From: Dyella_B humi
Lineage (GTDB): Bacteria > Pseudomonadota > Gammaproteobacteria > Xanthomonadales > Rhodanobacteraceae
Assembly (NCBI RefSeq): GCF_044904605.1
Contig: NZ_JADIKI010000021.1
Span: 744,001-808,000, forward strand
Direction: 5' to 3'
Length of the DNA: 64,000 bases
Shown here one piece after another: positions 16,862 through 25,879 of this stretch; position 1 is the first letter of the stretch; each line of letters opens with the position of its first letter. Below the pieces are notes generated by a model. The model was not told the DNA's origin. It searched no databases and saw only the letters and a list, made by a program, of their open reading frames with translations. The translations under genes and the position numbers were made by a program.

Positions 16862-17368
16862 ATGGCACAAACTATCCGCATTATCAAGAAATACCCGAAC
16901 CGTCGGCTCTACGACACGGAGATCTCCAGCTACATCACGCTGGAGGAAGTCCGTCAGCTGGTAATGGATGGCGAAACCTTCGAGGTCCGCGACGCCAAGA
17001 GCGGCGAGGACCTGACTCGCTCCGTGCTGCTGCAGATCATTTCCGAGCACGAGGATAAAGGGCAGCCGATGCTCTCGCCGCAGTTGCTGAGCCAGATTAT
17101 TCGTTTCTACGGCGACTCCCTGCAGGGATTCATGGGGCCGTATCTGGAGCGCAGCCTGCAGGTGTTCCTCGACCAGCAGCAGCAGTTCCGCACCCAGCTC
17201 AACAGCATGATGGGGCAAACCCCCTGGGCGCTCTTGAACGAGCTGACGGAACGCAACATGGATGCGTGGAAGAACATGCAGCGCGGCTTCATGGACGCCG
17301 CCTCGCAGGCGGCCCCGCCGCCGGGCCAAACCGGACCGACCGGCCGCACCACGACAAAGAAACCCTGA
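16862..17368 (+). CDS. phaR: Polyhydroxyalkanoate synthesis repressor PhaR
   Basis: 168 residues. The N-terminal PHB/PHA accumulation DNA-binding domain reads IRIIKKYPNRRLYDTEISSY from residue 4, the unmistakable PhaR signature, followed by the PHB_acc domain around QIIRFYGDSLQGFMGPYLE. The C-terminus is a Pro/Thr-rich tail. PhaR senses polymer and represses phasin and phaB-type genes. The start MAQT is chosen over an in-frame ATG two codons upstream, because MAQ/IIKKYPNRRLYD is the usual spacing. phaB follows 70 bases later. Confidence 0.94.
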   Translation: MAQTIRIIKKYPNRRLYDTEISSYITLEEVRQLVMDGETFEVRDAKSGEDLTRSVLLQIISEHEDKGQPMLSPQLLSQIIRFYGDSLQGFMGPYLERSLQVFLDQQQQFRTQLNSMMGQTPWALLNELTERNMDAWKNMQRGFMDAASQAAPPPGQTGPTGRTTTKKP

Positions 17369-17438
17369 TCTTTTCGGGCATGCTGGCGCTGCAGCACAAC
17401 ACGTGCTGCCGCGCGGCATGTGCTGAAGGAAATTTGTC

Positions 17439-18200
17439 ATGAGCTTGTCAAAGTCCGATTCGCGTGTCGCGTTGGTCACCGGCGGCATCGGCGGCATCGG
17501 CACTGAAATTTGCCTGCAGCTTGCTCAGGTCGGACGCAGAGTGATTGCGGTGGATCTGGCCACGCGCAGCGATCGCATCGAGGCCTTCCGCGAACTCACC
17601 GCCACCTGCCATGGCACCATCCGCTTCGAGCCCTGCGACGTCAGCGACTTCAAAGCCTGCGGTTCGCTGGTCGAACATATCGAACACCACATCGGCCACA
17701 TCGACATCCTGGTGAACGCCGCCGGCATCACTCGCGACACTAGCCTGCGCAAGATGGATCCGCAGCAATGGCACGAGTTGATGCGTGTGAACCTCGACGG
17801 CGTTTTCAACACCTGCCGGCACGTGGTCGAAGGCATGACGGCGCGCGGCTTCGGTCGCATCGTCAATCTCAGTTCGGTGAACGGCCAGACCGGCCAGTTC
17901 GGGCAAACCAACTACTCTGCCGCCAAGGCCGGTGTGCACGGCTTCAGCATGGCGCTGGCACGCGAAACGGCTCGCAAGGGCGTTACCGTGAACACGGTTT
18001 CGCCAGGCTATTGCGACACGCCGATGGTGGCTGCCGTGCCGGAAGACATTCGCCGGCAGATCATCGCGGACATTCCGGTGGGGCGGCTCGGCATGCCGGC
18101 TGATATCGCGCGTGCAGTGGTGTTTCTTACTGCGGATGACGCGGACTACATCACCGGCGCGAATCTGCCGGTGAATGGCGGTTACTTCATGAGTTTCTGA
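17439..18200 (+). CDS. phaB: Acetoacetyl-CoA reductase (NADPH-dependent)
   Basis: A 253-residue short-chain dehydrogenase. The cofactor motif TGGIGGIG lies near residue 15, NAAGITRD near 88 and the catalytic S-Y-K set in NLSSVNGQTGQFGQTNYSAAKAG near 145-165. The residues GQFGQTNYSAAKAG together with SPGYCDTPMV are typical of PhaB rather than FabG. It makes (R)-3-hydroxybutyryl-CoA for polyhydroxybutyrate. phaA and phaC are not nearby. The last four codons including the stop are duplicated in tandem just after the gene. Confidence 0.93.
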   Translation: MSLSKSDSRVALVTGGIGGIGTEICLQLAQVGRRVIAVDLATRSDRIEAFRELTATCHGTIRFEPCDVSDFKACGSLVEHIEHHIGHIDILVNAAGITRDTSLRKMDPQQWHELMRVNLDGVFNTCRHVVEGMTARGFGRIVNLSSVNGQTGQFGQTNYSAAKAGVHGFSMALARETARKGVTVNTVSPGYCDTPMVAAVPEDIRRQIIADIPVGRLGMPADIARAVVFLTADDADYITGANLPVNGGYFMSF

Positions 18201-18330
18201 ATGAGTTTCTGAGCTGCACTGCTGCGTGGGTTGGGGTGAGTGCACAAGAACCCCACCTACCTGCTGGCACCGGCTTGCATGAAACGGGCAATTGCGGAAC
18301 AGTGATGCGCTTCCTCCCACGGCACGCAGC

Positions 18331-19701
18331 ATGACGCAACAAACAATCACCCTCATCGGCGGCGGTTTGGTAGGCGCGCTGCTCGCTCAGTTACTGGCCA
18401 AGCGCGGATTTGCCGTCGAAGTGTTCGAAAAACGCTCCGATCCGCGTCGCGCCGGTTTCGTTGGCGGACGCTCGATTAACCTCGCGCTAGCCGAACGCGG
18501 CCTACAGGCACTGCGCACGGCGGGTTTGGCAGACGATGTGCTGCAGCGCGCGGTGATGATGCGCGGTCGCATGGTGCATCCGGTCGACGGCGTTTCGGGC
18601 CTGCAGCGCTACGGCGTGGACGACAGCGAAGTGATCTGGTCGGTGTCGCGTGGCGGCCTCAACATGCTGCTGCTCGATGCGGCGGAAGCGGCCGGCGTGA
18701 CGTTTCATTTCGACCAAAGCCTTGCTGCCGCGGATCTCGATGCCAGGCGCATCACCTTGACCGACGACCATGGCACGCAACGCCAACACCATGCGTCCGT
18801 GCTGATCGGTGCCGACGGCGCAGGCTCCGCCTTGCGTGCTGCGATGAACGATTATCTCCCGCTCGGCCAGCGCATCGAACCGCTCGGCCACGGCTACAAG
18901 GAACTGGAAATTCCGCCCGCGTCCGGCGCCGAGCGCTTCGCGATCGAGCCGCATGCGCTGCACATCTGGCCGCGCGGCGGCTACATGTGCATTGCGCTGC
19001 CGAACACCGAAGGCAGCTTCACGGTGACGCTGTTCCTGCCCGCACATGGACCGCATCCCAGCTTCGACACCTTGCCGGATGCTGCCGCGGCCAGCGCGTT
19101 TTTCCGCGAGGATTTTCCGGATCTTCTGCCACAGATTCCGCGCTTCGCTGAGGATTACGACGAGCATCCGGTCGGCAGCCTCTCCACGCTTTATCTCGAT
19201 CGCTGGCATATCGACGGCCGTGCTCTGCTGATTGGCGATGCCGCGCACGCCATCGTGCCATTCCACGGCCAGGGCATGAACTGCGGTTTCGAGGACACCG
19301 TAGTACTGGCCGATCTGTTGGCCGAATCCGGCCGCGACACGGCCGATGCGTTCGCCGAGTTCCAGCGCATCCGCAAGCCGAATGCCGATGCGATCGCGGC
19401 GATGGCGCTGGAAAACTACATCGAGATGCGCGATTCGGTGGCCGACCCGCGCTATCTCGCCAAGCGCGAACTGGGCGCGCGGCTGGCCGCACGGGCGCCG
19501 CAGCATTTCATGGCGCGCTACCGCATGGTTACCTTCACGCACCTGCCCTACGCCTATGCCTACGAACGCGGCCGTGCGCAGGACGTACTGCTGGACCAAT
19601 TGCTGCGTAGCTCCAACAAGGCCGACGATGTGTCGCTAGATGCCGCCGTGACCACGCTGCAGGCCACCCTGCCCCCGCTGCCGCCGCTGCGCCATGGATA
19701 G
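18331..19701 (+). CDS. kmo: Kynurenine 3-monooxygenase
   Basis: A flavoprotein hydroxylase of 456 residues that converts L-kynurenine to 3-hydroxykynurenine. The FAD Rossmann motif is IGGGLVGALLAQLLAKRG near residue 8. GRSINLALAERG near residue 50, RGRMVHP near 77 and GDAAHAIVPFHGQGMNCGFED near 306 are KMO-specific blocks. The ATG at 18331 gives the expected N-terminus; an open 13-codon extension is not conserved. In Xanthomonas-like bacteria KMO belongs to tryptophan-to-quinolinate NAD synthesis. No other kynurenine-pathway gene is adjacent. It overlaps the next gene by 8 bases. Confidence 0.94.
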   Translation: MTQQTITLIGGGLVGALLAQLLAKRGFAVEVFEKRSDPRRAGFVGGRSINLALAERGLQALRTAGLADDVLQRAVMMRGRMVHPVDGVSGLQRYGVDDSEVIWSVSRGGLNMLLLDAAEAAGVTFHFDQSLAAADLDARRITLTDDHGTQRQHHASVLIGADGAGSALRAAMNDYLPLGQRIEPLGHGYKELEIPPASGAERFAIEPHALHIWPRGGYMCIALPNTEGSFTVTLFLPAHGPHPSFDTLPDAAAASAFFREDFPDLLPQIPRFAEDYDEHPVGSLSTLYLDRWHIDGRALLIGDAAHAIVPFHGQGMNCGFEDTVVLADLLAESGRDTADAFAEFQRIRKPNADAIAAMALENYIEMRDSVADPRYLAKRELGARLAARAPQHFMARYRMVTFTHLPYAYAYERGRAQDVLLDQLLRSSNKADDVSLDAAVTTLQATLPPLPPLRHG

Positions 19702-20128
19702 CGCGCTGATCGATGCCTATCGCAATACCGATTACCGCGTGCGGCTGTCGCAAGGCGGCTGGGCATCGATTCGCATCGATGCGCCCGTGCCCGAGCCGCT
19801 GCGCGCCTTGATCGGCCTGCATGGCTGGGCCTTCATCACCGCCTGGAATCCCTTTTCGCAGGTGCTGCCGCGCCCGCAGAACCGTGCTGCGCAGCAGGCT
19901 CTGCTCGGCGCGCTGCGCCGCCTGGCGGCCACCCCCACCATTTGTCCCGCCATGGGCGTAGGACGAGATTGGCGAGAGCCCAGCTTCTTCGTCGTCGGCC
20001 CGACGCTTGCGGAGACGGACGCGCTGGTGCAGCAATTTCGGCAAAACGCCTACGTGCACGGGCTGGCTGATGGCTACGCACGCCTGCGCCTGACCAGCGA
20101 CGAGCCGCCGCGTGGACAAGCCGGCTAG
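19694..20128 (+). CDS. DUF3293 domain protein
   Basis: A 144-residue soluble protein. The opening LIDAYRNTDYRVRL and the block GWAFITAWNPFSQVLPRPQN near residues 46-65 (the ITA-NP-S core) match DUF3293, a small family of unknown function found across proteobacteria. The GVGRDWREPSFFV segment near residue 96 is also typical. It overlaps kmo by 8 bases and precedes ccmA by 12, so it may be co-transcribed with either. No function can be assigned. Confidence 0.8.
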   Translation: MDSALIDAYRNTDYRVRLSQGGWASIRIDAPVPEPLRALIGLHGWAFITAWNPFSQVLPRPQNRAAQQALLGALRRLAATPTICPAMGVGRDWREPSFFVVGPTLAETDALVQQFRQNAYVHGLADGYARLRLTSDEPPRGQAG

Positions 20129-20140
20129 GCATTACCCACA

Positions 20141-20785
20141 ATGCCGGCGATGACTTACGCCACCCCTGCCGCCGCCTTGCTCGAAGCCCGCGCCCTTGCG
20201 TTCCACCGCCAGGACGAACCCGTATTCGGCCCGCTCGACTTTCGCCTCGACGCAGGCGAGCTGATGCTGATCGAAGGCGACAACGGCAGCGGCAAGACCA
20301 CCTTGATGCGCATCCTCACCGGCTTGCTGCGCCCGGAAGAAGGTGAACTGCTGTGGCGCGGCGAACCGCTCACCTGGGATCGCTGCAGCGGCGAGGTGGT
20401 GTTCCTCGGGCACCAACTTGGCTTGAAAGCTGAATTGAGCGCGCGCGAAAACCTGGTATTCACCATCGGCCTGCATGGCCATCGCAACCATAGCGATATC
20501 GACAGCGCACTCACGCAGGTTGGGTTGACCGGATACGAGGATGAGCCAGTACGCAAACTTTCCGCAGGCCAGAAAAAGCGCGTGGCGCTCGCGCGACTGC
20601 TACTGATTCCCGCCACGCTATGGCTGCTGGACGAACCCTACGCCAATCTCGATCGTTCTGGCATCGAGCTAGTGGACGCTTTGCTGGAAGCGCATATCGC
20701 ACACGGCGGCGCCGCGCTGGTGACCAGCCACGGCGCGGTGCAATTCCATGGCGGCGAGCCGCAGCGGATTCGCTTGCATGGCTGA
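20141..20785 (+). CDS. ccmA: Cytochrome c maturation ABC ATPase CcmA
   Basis: ATPase of the CcmABCD complex that releases holo-CcmE for haem delivery. It has 214 residues with Walker A GDNGSGKTT near residue 47, signature LSAGQKKRVALARL near 138 (the SAGQ form typical of CcmA) and Walker B LWLLDEPYANLD near 160. A later ATG at 20150 (MTYATP) is an alternative start. It opens the nine-gene ccm operon; its stop overlaps the ccmB start by 8 bases. Confidence 0.95.
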   Translation: MPAMTYATPAAALLEARALAFHRQDEPVFGPLDFRLDAGELMLIEGDNGSGKTTLMRILTGLLRPEEGELLWRGEPLTWDRCSGEVVFLGHQLGLKAELSARENLVFTIGLHGHRNHSDIDSALTQVGLTGYEDEPVRKLSAGQKKRVALARLLLIPATLWLLDEPYANLDRSGIELVDALLEAHIAHGGAALVTSHGAVQFHGGEPQRIRLHG

Positions 20786-21473
20786 CACGCAACATCCCGG
20801 CCTGGCTCGCGCGTGCATGGCGGTGCTGCGTCGCGACCTTACGCTGGCATGGCGCCAGCGCGGCGACATGGCGCTGCCCGTGCTCTACGCACTGATCGTC
20901 ACCTCGCTGTTTCCGTTCGCGCTCGGCCCGGAGAGTGCGCTGCTGCGGCGGATCGCCGGCGGCGTCGTGCTGGTGACGGTACTGCTCGCCATGTTGCTTG
21001 CGCTGGATGCGATGTTCCGCAGCGACATTGAAGACGGCTCACTGGAACAGCTGATGCTCGCACCGCAACCACTGGCGCCGATGATGGGCATGAAGATCCT
21101 TGCGCACTGGCTGGCCACTGCTCTGCCGTTGATCGTGATCGCGCCGCTGCTTGCCGGCATGCTGCACTTGCCTGCCGCCGTGATGCCGGTACTGCTGGCA
21201 GCGCTGCTGCTCGCCACACCGCTGCTGAGTCTGCTGGGTGGCATCCTGGTGGCGCTGACGGCCGGCACGCGGCGCTCTGGTATGCTGCTGGCCTTGATGC
21301 TGCTGCCGCTCTGCGTACCGGTGGTGATCTTCGCCGCCGGAGCACTGGCAGCCGCCCAGGAAGGGTTGCCCTGGATCGCCCCTATCGCCTGGCTCGGCGC
21401 GGCACTCGTCCTGGCTGTGGTGCTAGCCCCCTTGGCTTGCGCGGCTGCACTGCGCATCGCGCTGGATTCGTAG
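20778..21473 (+). CDS. ccmB: Haem exporter permease CcmB
   Basis: An integral membrane protein of 231 residues with six predicted helices. The N-terminal RRDLTLAWRQRGDMALPVLYALIVTSLFPFALGP is characteristic. FRSDIEDGSLEQLML near residue 80 is the conserved CcmB cytoplasmic motif that contacts CcmA. The ATG at 20778 lies in the last codons of ccmA; earlier in-frame codons lie further inside ccmA and are unlikely to be used. Confidence 0.94.
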   Translation: MADTQHPGLARACMAVLRRDLTLAWRQRGDMALPVLYALIVTSLFPFALGPESALLRRIAGGVVLVTVLLAMLLALDAMFRSDIEDGSLEQLMLAPQPLAPMMGMKILAHWLATALPLIVIAPLLAGMLHLPAAVMPVLLAALLLATPLLSLLGGILVALTAGTRRSGMLLALMLLPLCVPVVIFAAGALAAAQEGLPWIAPIAWLGAALVLAVVLAPLACAAALRIALDS

Positions 21474-21474
21474 C

Positions 21475-22233
21475 ATGGCTAACTGGATTCCCCTGTGGTT
21501 GCACAAGCTGAGTTCGCCGCCGGTGTTCTACCGCTTTGCCGGCACGTTGCAGCCGTGGGCAATCGCGTTGGCGCTGATCCTTGGCTTCGTCGCGCTGTAT
21601 GGCGGCCTGGTGCTGGCACCGCCGGATTATCAGCAGGGCGATGACTACCGCATCATTTTCATCCATGTGCCCAGCGCCTGGATGAGCCTATTCATCTACG
21701 GCGTCATGGGCGTCGCCGCCTTTATTGCGCTGGTGTGGCGCATCAAGCTGGCCGAAGTGGTGGCGATGGCCTCCGCACCGATCGGCGCTGCTTTTACCTT
21801 CATCACGCTGGTCACCGGCTCGCTGTGGGGCGTGCGTATGTGGGGCACGTGGTGGACCTGGGATGCGCGGCTCACCTCCGAACTGGTGCTGCTGTTTCTG
21901 TATCTGGGCGTGATCGCGCTGTATCACTCGTTCGAGGATCGCCGTCAGGGTGCGCGCACGGCAGCGTTTCTTGCGTTGATCGGCATCGTCAACGTACCGA
22001 TCGTGCATTTCTCGGTGAACTGGTGGAACACCTTGCATCAAGGCTCCACCATCAAACTGCTCGGCCCTTCCACCATTGCGCCGTCGATGGTGTGGCCATT
22101 GCTGACGATGATGATCGCGACCAAGCTCTATTACGTCGCCAGCTTGTGCGGGCGCACGCGTGCCGACTTGCTCGCCTTGGAAAGCGGTAAAGAATGGGTG
22201 CGGCAGATCGCCGAAGGCGAGGTGCGGTCATGA
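21475..22233 (+). CDS. ccmC: Haem transporter CcmC
   Basis: 252 residues with six membrane helices. The tryptophan-rich WWD motif, WGTWWTWDARLTSEL near residue 122, presents haem to CcmE in the periplasm. The flanking haem-ligand histidines lie in FIHVPSAWMS near residue 62 and NWWNTLHQGST near 183. One base separates it from ccmB, and its stop overlaps ccmD as ATGA. Confidence 0.96.
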   Translation: MANWIPLWLHKLSSPPVFYRFAGTLQPWAIALALILGFVALYGGLVLAPPDYQQGDDYRIIFIHVPSAWMSLFIYGVMGVAAFIALVWRIKLAEVVAMASAPIGAAFTFITLVTGSLWGVRMWGTWWTWDARLTSELVLLFLYLGVIALYHSFEDRRQGARTAAFLALIGIVNVPIVHFSVNWWNTLHQGSTIKLLGPSTIAPSMVWPLLTMMIATKLYYVASLCGRTRADLLALESGKEWVRQIAEGEVRS

Positions 22234-22442
22234 ACGCAGCATCACTGCAATCGTTCCTTGCCATGGGCGGCTACGCGATCTATGTGTGGCCTGCATATGG
22301 CGTGTTCTTCATCGTGCTGCTGATCGACTGGCTTGCGCCGCAGCTCCGTCGCCGTCGTCAGTTGCGCGAGTTGCGCGCACGCATGGCGCGGCAGGATGCG
22401 CGCAAGGAACGCACGAACCGACCTTCTGCAGCTTCTACTTAA
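22230..22442 (+). CDS. ccmD: Haem exporter small subunit CcmD
   Basis: 70 residues: one membrane helix (YAIYVWPAYGVFFIVLLIDWLAP, about residues 13-35) followed by an Arg-rich cytoplasmic tail. AMGGYAIYVWPAYG is the CcmD signature. It is needed to release holo-CcmE from CcmC/CcmAB. The start is set by the ATGA overlap with ccmC. Confidence 0.92.
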   Translation: MNAASLQSFLAMGGYAIYVWPAYGVFFIVLLIDWLAPQLRRRRQLRELRARMARQDARKERTNRPSAAST

Positions 22443-22450
22443 GCGTATCC

Positions 22451-22921
22451 ATGAATCCGACGCGTCAACGCAGGCTTACCATCATCATCGCCATCCTCGC
22501 CGCCGTGATCGTGGCCGCGGCCTTGGTGGTGTACGCACTTCAGCAGAACATGAATTACCTGTTTACGCCCAGTCAGGTGCAAGCCGGGGATGCCACTAGC
22601 TACAAAACGTTCCGCCTCGGCGGCATGGTGAAGGCCGGCTCGATCCAGCGCAGCAGTGATTCACTGAAGGTCACCTTTACCGTGGTCGATGCAGTTGGCG
22701 TGATGCCGGTGGAATACAACGGCATCCTGCCGGACCTGTTCCGCGAGAACCAATCCGTGATCGCCACTGGTCATATGGACGGCGCCCGCTTCGTCGCCAC
22801 GGAAGTGCTGGCCAAGCACGACGAAACCTACATGCCGAAAGAGCTGAAGGATGCGATGGCCAAAGCGCATGCCGGCAAGCGCATCGATGAAGCCGCCAAT
22901 CAGGACAAGCAGCAGCTATGA
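22451..22921 (+). CDS. ccmE: Cytochrome c haem chaperone CcmE
   Basis: A membrane-tethered periplasmic haem carrier of 156 residues. An N-terminal anchor helix (residues 9-30) precedes the OB-fold domain. The haem-binding site is AKHDETYMPKEL near residue 126, with the histidine that bonds haem covalently and the nearby tyrosine ligand. The start ATG is 9 bases after the ccmD stop. Its stop overlaps ccmF as ATGA. Confidence 0.95.
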   Translation: MNPTRQRRLTIIIAILAAVIVAAALVVYALQQNMNYLFTPSQVQAGDATSYKTFRLGGMVKAGSIQRSSDSLKVTFTVVDAVGVMPVEYNGILPDLFRENQSVIATGHMDGARFVATEVLAKHDETYMPKELKDAMAKAHAGKRIDEAANQDKQQL

Positions 22922-24897
22922 CGCCCGAACTCGGCCAGCTCGCACTCATCCTCGCGCTGTTCCTCGCCATCGCGCAGAGCGTGCTGCCGCTGATCGGAGC
23001 ATGGCGCGGCAACCGGGCCTTGATGGCGGTGGCGCGGCCGGCGGCAACCGGACAGGCGGTATTCGTCGCGCTGGCGTTTGCGATCCTTGCATGGGCATTT
23101 GTGCGTTTCGATTTCTCGGTGCAGTACGTCGCCGCCAATTCGAATCTGCAATTGCCCTGGTATTACCGCATCGCGGCGGTGTGGGGCGCGCACGAAGGCT
23201 CGATGCTGCTGTGGGTGTTGATTCTTAACGTGTGGACCTTAGCGCTCACGCTGTTCAGCCGTCGCCTGCCGGAAGCATTCCTGGCGCGTGTGCTCGCCGT
23301 GCTCGGCATTATTTCGACCGGTTTTCTCTGCTTCATCCTGTTCACCTCCAATCCGTTCGCACGCCTGATGCCGATGCCGCCCGACGGCGCGGATCTCAAT
23401 CCGATCCTGCAAGACCCGGGCATGACCTTTCATCCGCCCGTGCTGTACATGGGTTATGTGGGCTTCTCGGTAGCGTTCGCGTTTTCCATCGCCGCGCTGC
23501 TTGGCGGTTCGATGGAACAAGCGTGGGTGCGCTGGGCGCGGCCGTGGACGAATGCGGCGTGGGGCTTTCTTTCCTGCGGCATCGTCGCCGGCAGCTGGTG
23601 GGCGTATGCGGAACTGGGTTGGGGCGGCTGGTGGTTCTGGGATCCCGTGGAGAACGCCAGCTTCATGCCGTGGCTGGTGGGCGTGGCGCTGATTCATGCG
23701 CAAGCAGTGACGGAGAAGCGCGGTTCGCTGCGCGCGTGGACGATTCTGCTGTCGCTGTTCGCGTTCTCGCTGTCGCTGCTGGGCACGTTCCTGGTGCGCT
23801 CAGGCATTCTGACTTCGGTACATGCGTTCGCCTCCGATCCGCGCCGAGGCACGTTCATTCTGTGCTTCCTTGCCGTGGTGGTCGGTGGCTCGTTGCTGCT
23901 GTACGCCCTGCGTGCGCCGAAGGTGGCCGGTGGCAAGGCGTTCGCGCTGATCTCGCGCGAGAGCGCCATTCTTGTCGGCAACCTGATGTTCACCGTGGCG
24001 GCGGCGATGGTGCTGCTCGGCACGCTGTTTCCGCTGCTGGGCGATGCGTTGAACCTCGGCAAGATTTCAGTCGGTCCACCCTACTTCGGCCTGCTGTTTC
24101 CCTTGCTGATGCTGCCGGTGGTGGTGCTGCTGCCGTTCGGCCCGTATCTGCGCTGGGGCAAGAGCGATCTGCCGGTGCTCAAGCAGGTGCTGGTACGTGC
24201 CGGCGTTGCCGCATTGGCCTGTGCAGTAATTGCAGCGTTTTTCGTGCAGGGTCAGCTCAAGGCGATTGCCGGCGTGGCCAGCGCAGTGTGGGTGGGTATC
24301 GGCGTGGTGCTGTACTTGATCAAGCGCTGGCGCGAGATGCCGCGCGGACGACGCTATCCGGCCGAGATGGCGGGCATGCTGCTGGCGCACCTGGGCGTGG
24401 CCATCTTCGTGATCGGCGTGTTGCTGTCCGAATCGCTCAGCGTGACGCGCGACGTGCGCCTATCGCCCGGGCAAGTCGCCGTGGTTGGCGGCTATGCATT
24501 CCGCTTCGATGGCGTCACGCAAGCCACTGGCCCGAACTGGATTGCCCAGCAAGGCATCGTGACTGTGACACGCAACGGTGCGCCGGTGGCGGTGATGCAT
24601 CCGCAGAAACGCACTTATTCGCACGAGCAAGTACAAACTTCGTCGGCCATCGATCCGGGTGTTACGCGTGATATCTACGTGGCGCTGGGCGAGCCGATGG
24701 ATTCCAACCATGTGGAAGGCGCGTGGGCGCTGCGTCTTTACACCAAACCGTTCGTGCGCTGGATATGGGGCGGCGGGCTGTTCATGATGCTGGGCGGTTT
24801 CGTCAGTGCTGCCGATCGCCGCTTCCGCGTCAAACGCGAAACGGAAGCCGAAGCGACGCAGACCGTTACCGCAACGCTGCAAGAGTCGCAAGCATGA
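22918..24897 (+). CDS. ccmF: Cytochrome c haem lyase subunit CcmF
   Basis: 659 residues and about 14-15 membrane helices. The WWD domain is ELGWGGWWFWDPVENASFMPW near residue 240. PPVLYMGYVGFSVAF near residue 172 and HAQAVTEKRG near 260 carry conserved residues of the haem-handling site. It transfers haem from CcmE to apocytochrome c together with CcmH and CcmI. It overlaps both neighbours by 4 bases. Confidence 0.96.
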   Translation: MTPELGQLALILALFLAIAQSVLPLIGAWRGNRALMAVARPAATGQAVFVALAFAILAWAFVRFDFSVQYVAANSNLQLPWYYRIAAVWGAHEGSMLLWVLILNVWTLALTLFSRRLPEAFLARVLAVLGIISTGFLCFILFTSNPFARLMPMPPDGADLNPILQDPGMTFHPPVLYMGYVGFSVAFAFSIAALLGGSMEQAWVRWARPWTNAAWGFLSCGIVAGSWWAYAELGWGGWWFWDPVENASFMPWLVGVALIHAQAVTEKRGSLRAWTILLSLFAFSLSLLGTFLVRSGILTSVHAFASDPRRGTFILCFLAVVVGGSLLLYALRAPKVAGGKAFALISRESAILVGNLMFTVAAAMVLLGTLFPLLGDALNLGKISVGPPYFGLLFPLLMLPVVVLLPFGPYLRWGKSDLPVLKQVLVRAGVAALACAVIAAFFVQGQLKAIAGVASAVWVGIGVVLYLIKRWREMPRGRRYPAEMAGMLLAHLGVAIFVIGVLLSESLSVTRDVRLSPGQVAVVGGYAFRFDGVTQATGPNWIAQQGIVTVTRNGAPVAVMHPQKRTYSHEQVQTSSAIDPGVTRDIYVALGEPMDSNHVEGAWALRLYTKPFVRWIWGGGLFMMLGGFVSAADRRFRVKRETEAEATQTVTATLQESQA

Positions 24898-25436
24898 GCC
24901 GGCTGCTGCCGTTCTTCGCCTTCGTGCTGCTGGCCGCGCTGCTCGGCTTCGGTATCTGGTGGAACAGCGCGCACGATCCCACCGCCGTGCCTTCGCCGCT
25001 GATCAACAAGCCCGCGCCGTCCTTCGCACTACCCAAGCTAGATGAACCCGCCAGCACGGTGAGCAAGGCATCAATGCTGGGCAAGCCGTATCTAGTGAAC
25101 GTATTCGCCAGCTGGTGCTTCGCCTGCGGCGAGGAACACCCGGTGCTGATGGCCGAGGCGAAGAACCTCGGCGTGCCGCTGATCGGCTACGACTACAAAG
25201 ATGATCCCAACGACGCCAAGGCATGGCTGACGCAGCATGGCAATCCCTACGACATGGTGATTGCCGATGCGAGCGGCCATACCGCGATCGACTTCGGCGT
25301 ATATGGCGCGCCAGAAACGTTTCTGATCGACGGCAAAGGAGTGATTCGCTATAAGCGCATCGGGCCGTTGACGCCGGAAGTGATTACGCAGCAGCTGAAG
25401 CCGGCGATCGAGGCGTTGCAGAAGGAAGCGCCGTAA
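24894..25436 (+). CDS. ccmG: Periplasmic thioredoxin CcmG/DsbE
   Basis: 180 residues: an N-terminal anchor helix (4-22) and a thioredoxin fold with active site NVFASWCFACGEEHP near residue 70. The CxxC is C-F-A-C, rather than the more common CPTC/CVTC. The acidic CcmG-specific loop and GVYGAPETFLID (cis-Pro region) near residue 140 are present. It keeps apocytochrome or CcmH cysteines reduced. The start overlaps ccmF (ATGA) and the stop overlaps ccmH (TAATG). Confidence 0.94.
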   Translation: MSRLLPFFAFVLLAALLGFGIWWNSAHDPTAVPSPLINKPAPSFALPKLDEPASTVSKASMLGKPYLVNVFASWCFACGEEHPVLMAEAKNLGVPLIGYDYKDDPNDAKAWLTQHGNPYDMVIADASGHTAIDFGVYGAPETFLIDGKGVIRYKRIGPLTPEVITQQLKPAIEALQKEAP

Positions 25437-25879
25437 TGGTGAAGGCTGTACGCGCTGCCGCTCTGTTTGTGCTGATCGCCTTTGCGGGCCTCTCCGCGGC
25501 GCAAGCGATCGATCCCCTACCCTTCCGCGACCACACCGAAGAGCTGCGCTTCCAGCACCTCACCAGCGAGCTGCGTTGCCTCGTCTGCCAGGATGAAAAT
25601 CTCGCCGACTCCAACGCCGACTTCGCGCGCGATCTGCGCCACAAGGTGTTCGAGCTGATGCAGCAGGGCAAGAGCGATGCCGAGATCAAGCAATATCTGG
25701 TGGATCGCTATTCCGACTTCGTGCTCTACGATCCGCCGGTCAACCATCGCACCTGGTTGCTGTGGTTCGGGCCGTTACTGATCCTGATCGCCGGGGGCTT
25801 CGTCGTCGTCAATACCATCCGCAAACGTAGCCGAGCCGGCGCGCCCAATGCACCGGCCGAGAATGGGGACGATTGGTGA
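25436..25879 (+). CDS. ccmH: Cytochrome c maturation protein CcmH (CycL type)
   Basis: 147 residues: a signal sequence, the motif LRCLVCQDENLADS near residue 47 (the LRCxxC redox pair), a three-helix bundle, and a C-terminal membrane anchor near residues 107-125. It acts in the thiol relay that prepares the CXXCH haem-attachment site. It is the short form; the TPR portion is the separate gene ccmI. Confidence 0.95.
   Translation: MVKAVRAAALFVLIAFAGLSAAQAIDPLPFRDHTEELRFQHLTSELRCLVCQDENLADSNADFARDLRHKVFELMQQGKSDAEIKQYLVDRYSDFVLYDPPVNHRTWLLWFGPLLILIAGGFVVVNTIRKRSRAGAPNAPAENGDDW

Noticed and set aside
23232..24671. 479-codon plus-strand frame inside ccmF
   Set aside because: Out of frame with the conserved WWD motif and transmembrane pattern of ccmF; no ribosome-binding site or motif of its own.
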